Of a stretch of DNA of 64,000 nucleotides, positions 62,766 to 64,000 are shown one piece after another. The translations under genes and the position numbers were made by a program. The DNA comes from Rhodobacteraceae bacterium Alg238-R152 (GTDB lineage: Bacteria; Pseudomonadota; Alphaproteobacteria; Rhodobacterales; Rhodobacteraceae): contig UNRJ01000004.1 in NCBI GenBank assembly GCA_900537125.1, positions 310,001 to 374,000 of the forward strand. Reading direction: 5' to 3'. Each line of letters begins with the position of its first letter. Position 1 is the first letter of the stretch. The notes under the pieces were generated by a model, which was given only the letters and a program-made list of their open reading frames with translations, made no database searches and was not told where the DNA came from.

Positions 62766-63074
62766 ATGAAGAAACGCAAGAACCATTCGCCTGAGTTCCA
62801 GGCCAAGGTTGCGCTTGAAGCAATCCGTGAGGAGATGACGCTGGCGGAACTGTCCAAGAAATATGGTGTGCATCCGACTCAGATCGGGACTTGGAAACGC
62901 GCAGCGATAGAAAATATGGCGGCGGCTTTTACGCGCCGAGGTGCAGCCCCGGAACAGGTGAACACGGCTGAAGTCGACAAGCTGCATTCGAAGATCGGTC
63001 AGCTGGTGGTGGAACGGGATTTTTTGGCCGATGCCTCGCAGCAGTTGCTCGGGGCGCGAGGCAAAAAATGGTGA
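62766..63074 (+). CDS. IS3-family transposase OrfA
   Basis: A 102-residue protein with an N-terminal helix-turn-helix (FQAKVALEAIREEMTLAELSK, then GVHPTQIGTWKRAA) and a C-terminal zipper-like helix. The last codons GGC AAA AAA TGG form an A6 run suited to -1 slippage, and orfB is in the -1 frame, so an OrfAB fusion is expected. Confidence 0.9.
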   Translation: MKKRKNHSPEFQAKVALEAIREEMTLAELSKKYGVHPTQIGTWKRAAIENMAAAFTRRGAAPEQVNTAEVDKLHSKIGQLVVERDFLADASQQLLGARGKKW

Positions 63075-63898
63075 GCAAAGACCACAAGATAAGTGTGCGC
63101 CGTCAATGCAAGCTGCTGACGCTGACCCGATCCAGCCTGTATTATGAGCTGAAGGGCGAGAGCACTGAGAACCTGCGGTTTATGGAGATCATTGATAGGC
63201 AATTCCTGGAAACGCCGTGGTACGGATCGCGCCAGATAGCACGTTACATGAAGCGCAACGATCATACATGCGGGCGACATCGTGTGCACCGTTTGATGCG
63301 CCTTATGCGACTGGTTCCGATTTATCAGGAACCCAACACCAGCAAGCAACATCCGCAGCATAAGATCTGGCCCTACCTGCTGCGCAACGTGGTGATTGAC
63401 CGACCCAACCAGGTTTGGTGCGCTGACATTAGCTATATCCCAATGCGACGCGGCTTCCTGTACCTCGTGGCCATCATGGATTGGTACAGTCGCAAGGTCC
63501 TGGCTTGGAGGCTATCAAACAGCATGGACGCGGACTTCTGTGTTGAAGCTTTGAAAGAGGCCTTGGACAAGCACGGCAAGCCGGAGATATTCAATACAGA
63601 TCAGGGCAGCCAGTTTACCAGTAGCGCTTGGGTCGCCGAGCTGACCGACGCAAAGATCAAAATCAGCATGGACGGCAAAGGCGCATGGCGCGACAACCGC
63701 ATGATCGAACGGCTCTGGCGGTCTCTGAAGTATGAATGCGTTTACTTGAATGCCTTTGAAACAGGTTCTGAAATGCGGGCTGGGATCAGCAAATGGCTGA
63801 CCTACTACAACTTTGAGCGCCCGCATTCGACGCACGGCATATTGACCCCTGGCGAAGCCTATGCCAGCAAAACAGAACAATTGAAAATAGCAGCCTAA
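63068..63898 (+). CDS. IS3-family transposase OrfB (DDE catalytic part)
   Basis: A 276-residue DDE transposase. WCADISYIPM carries the first Asp, FNTDQGSQF the second, and NRMIERLWRSLKYE the Glu, followed by YYNFERPHSTHG. The frame is intact and the length normal, so it appears functional. It begins inside the end of orfA (ATGGTGA) and is probably made mainly as a frameshift fusion. Confidence 0.92.
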   Translation: MVSKDHKISVRRQCKLLTLTRSSLYYELKGESTENLRFMEIIDRQFLETPWYGSRQIARYMKRNDHTCGRHRVHRLMRLMRLVPIYQEPNTSKQHPQHKIWPYLLRNVVIDRPNQVWCADISYIPMRRGFLYLVAIMDWYSRKVLAWRLSNSMDADFCVEALKEALDKHGKPEIFNTDQGSQFTSSAWVAELTDAKIKISMDGKGAWRDNRMIERLWRSLKYECVYLNAFETGSEMRAGISKWLTYYNFERPHSTHGILTPGEAYASKTEQLKIAA

Positions 63899-64000
63899 AT
63901 GAAACCCTGATCCATCTTAACCAGGTTGCAAACTGGTCGAAAAAGCAGGACCACCTCTGACTTCTCACTGCTAGAACAGTAGATGCTTCGCAGCCAAATC

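Larger units (their letters stand above)
62700..63958 (+). mobile_element. IS3-family insertion sequence, complete
   Basis: About 1259 bases. Imperfect terminal repeats: AGAGGTGGTC then GACCAG and AAGGTGGATC at the left, AGAGGTGGTCC then GACCAG and AAGATGGATC at the right (opposite strand). Two overlapping frames carry orfA and orfB. The flanking bases (CGACCT left, GACTTC right) give no clear target duplication. Ends set by eye. Confidence 0.8.

Noticed and set aside
1..64000. CRISPR array
   Set aside because: No regularly spaced direct repeats of 20-40 bases were seen, and no cas genes.

Overview
This window looks like a chromosomal stretch of a Roseobacter-group alphaproteobacterium (Rhodobacteraceae). 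The basis is gene content and protein style: a pyrC-plsY pair, form I CO dehydrogenase, a NasTS-controlled nitrate operon, and several proteins typical of marine Rhodobacteraceae. The assignment is inference; no rRNA or other phylogenetic marker is present.

Layout. 1-1434: end of dihydroorotase, plsY and a carboxymuconolactone decarboxylase-like gene. 1614-1703: tRNA-Ser(GCT), followed to about 6.4 kb by a small accessory island of hypothetical, zinc-ribbon, secreted and winged-helix proteins. The island ends in an IS3-family element that cuts one gene. 6.4-9.1 kb: a decayed gentisate-degradation cluster. Maleylpyruvate isomerase and fumarylpyruvate hydrolase are intact, but gentisate dioxygenase is truncated and carries a stop, and it is fused by a deletion to the back half of a divergent IclR regulator. 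9.26-9.9 kb: an IS3-family relic. 10.05-18.5 kb: a complete aerobic CO dehydrogenase operon (coxC-like, coxM, S, L, D, E, F, a 33-codon gene, coxG), mostly joined by 4-base ATGA overlaps. 18.85-22.4 kb: an SDR convergent with a one-module NRPS-like adenylation-carrier-reductase protein. 22.9-24.3 kb: PhzF-like protein and divergent Lrp-type regulator.

24.4-35.9 kb is a coherent nitrate assimilation block read on the minus strand: nasT, nasS, a leader with an ANTAR-type hexaloop hairpin and an intrinsic terminator, then nrtA, nrtB, a double-ATPase nrtCD, nirB, nirD and nasA. The sequence fits import, regulation by RNA antitermination, and reduction of nitrate through nitrite to ammonium. 36.3-38.4 kb: a DUF2950/DUF3300 pair. 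39-41.3 kb: a DUF3604 relic, a hemerythrin-like protein and a glutathionyl-hydroquinone reductase.

42-51 kb carries a run of secreted proteins: an SH3b protein, two small exported proteins and an 1835-residue cysteine-rich repeat protein with a peptidoglycan-binding domain. A divergent LuxR-type regulator follows. 51.4-52.0 kb: a second IS3-family relic. 52.1-56.4 kb: an OprB-like porin and an exported N-acyl-D-amino-acid deacylase-like protein with a divergent AraC regulator. 57-62 kb: a small HTH protein convergent with an overlapping four-gene polysaccharide operon: a six-CxxC zinc-ribbon regulator resembling TackOD1, a GT2 glycosyltransferase, a HlyD/Alg44-like protein and GalE. 62.5-64 kb: an IS481-type fragment cut by an intact IS3-family element.

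The best candidates for less-described biology are the zinc-ribbon/GT2/HlyD/GalE operon, the giant repeat protein group, and the stand-alone A-T-R protein with its overlapping SDR. The nrt leader is a clear, testable RNA switch.
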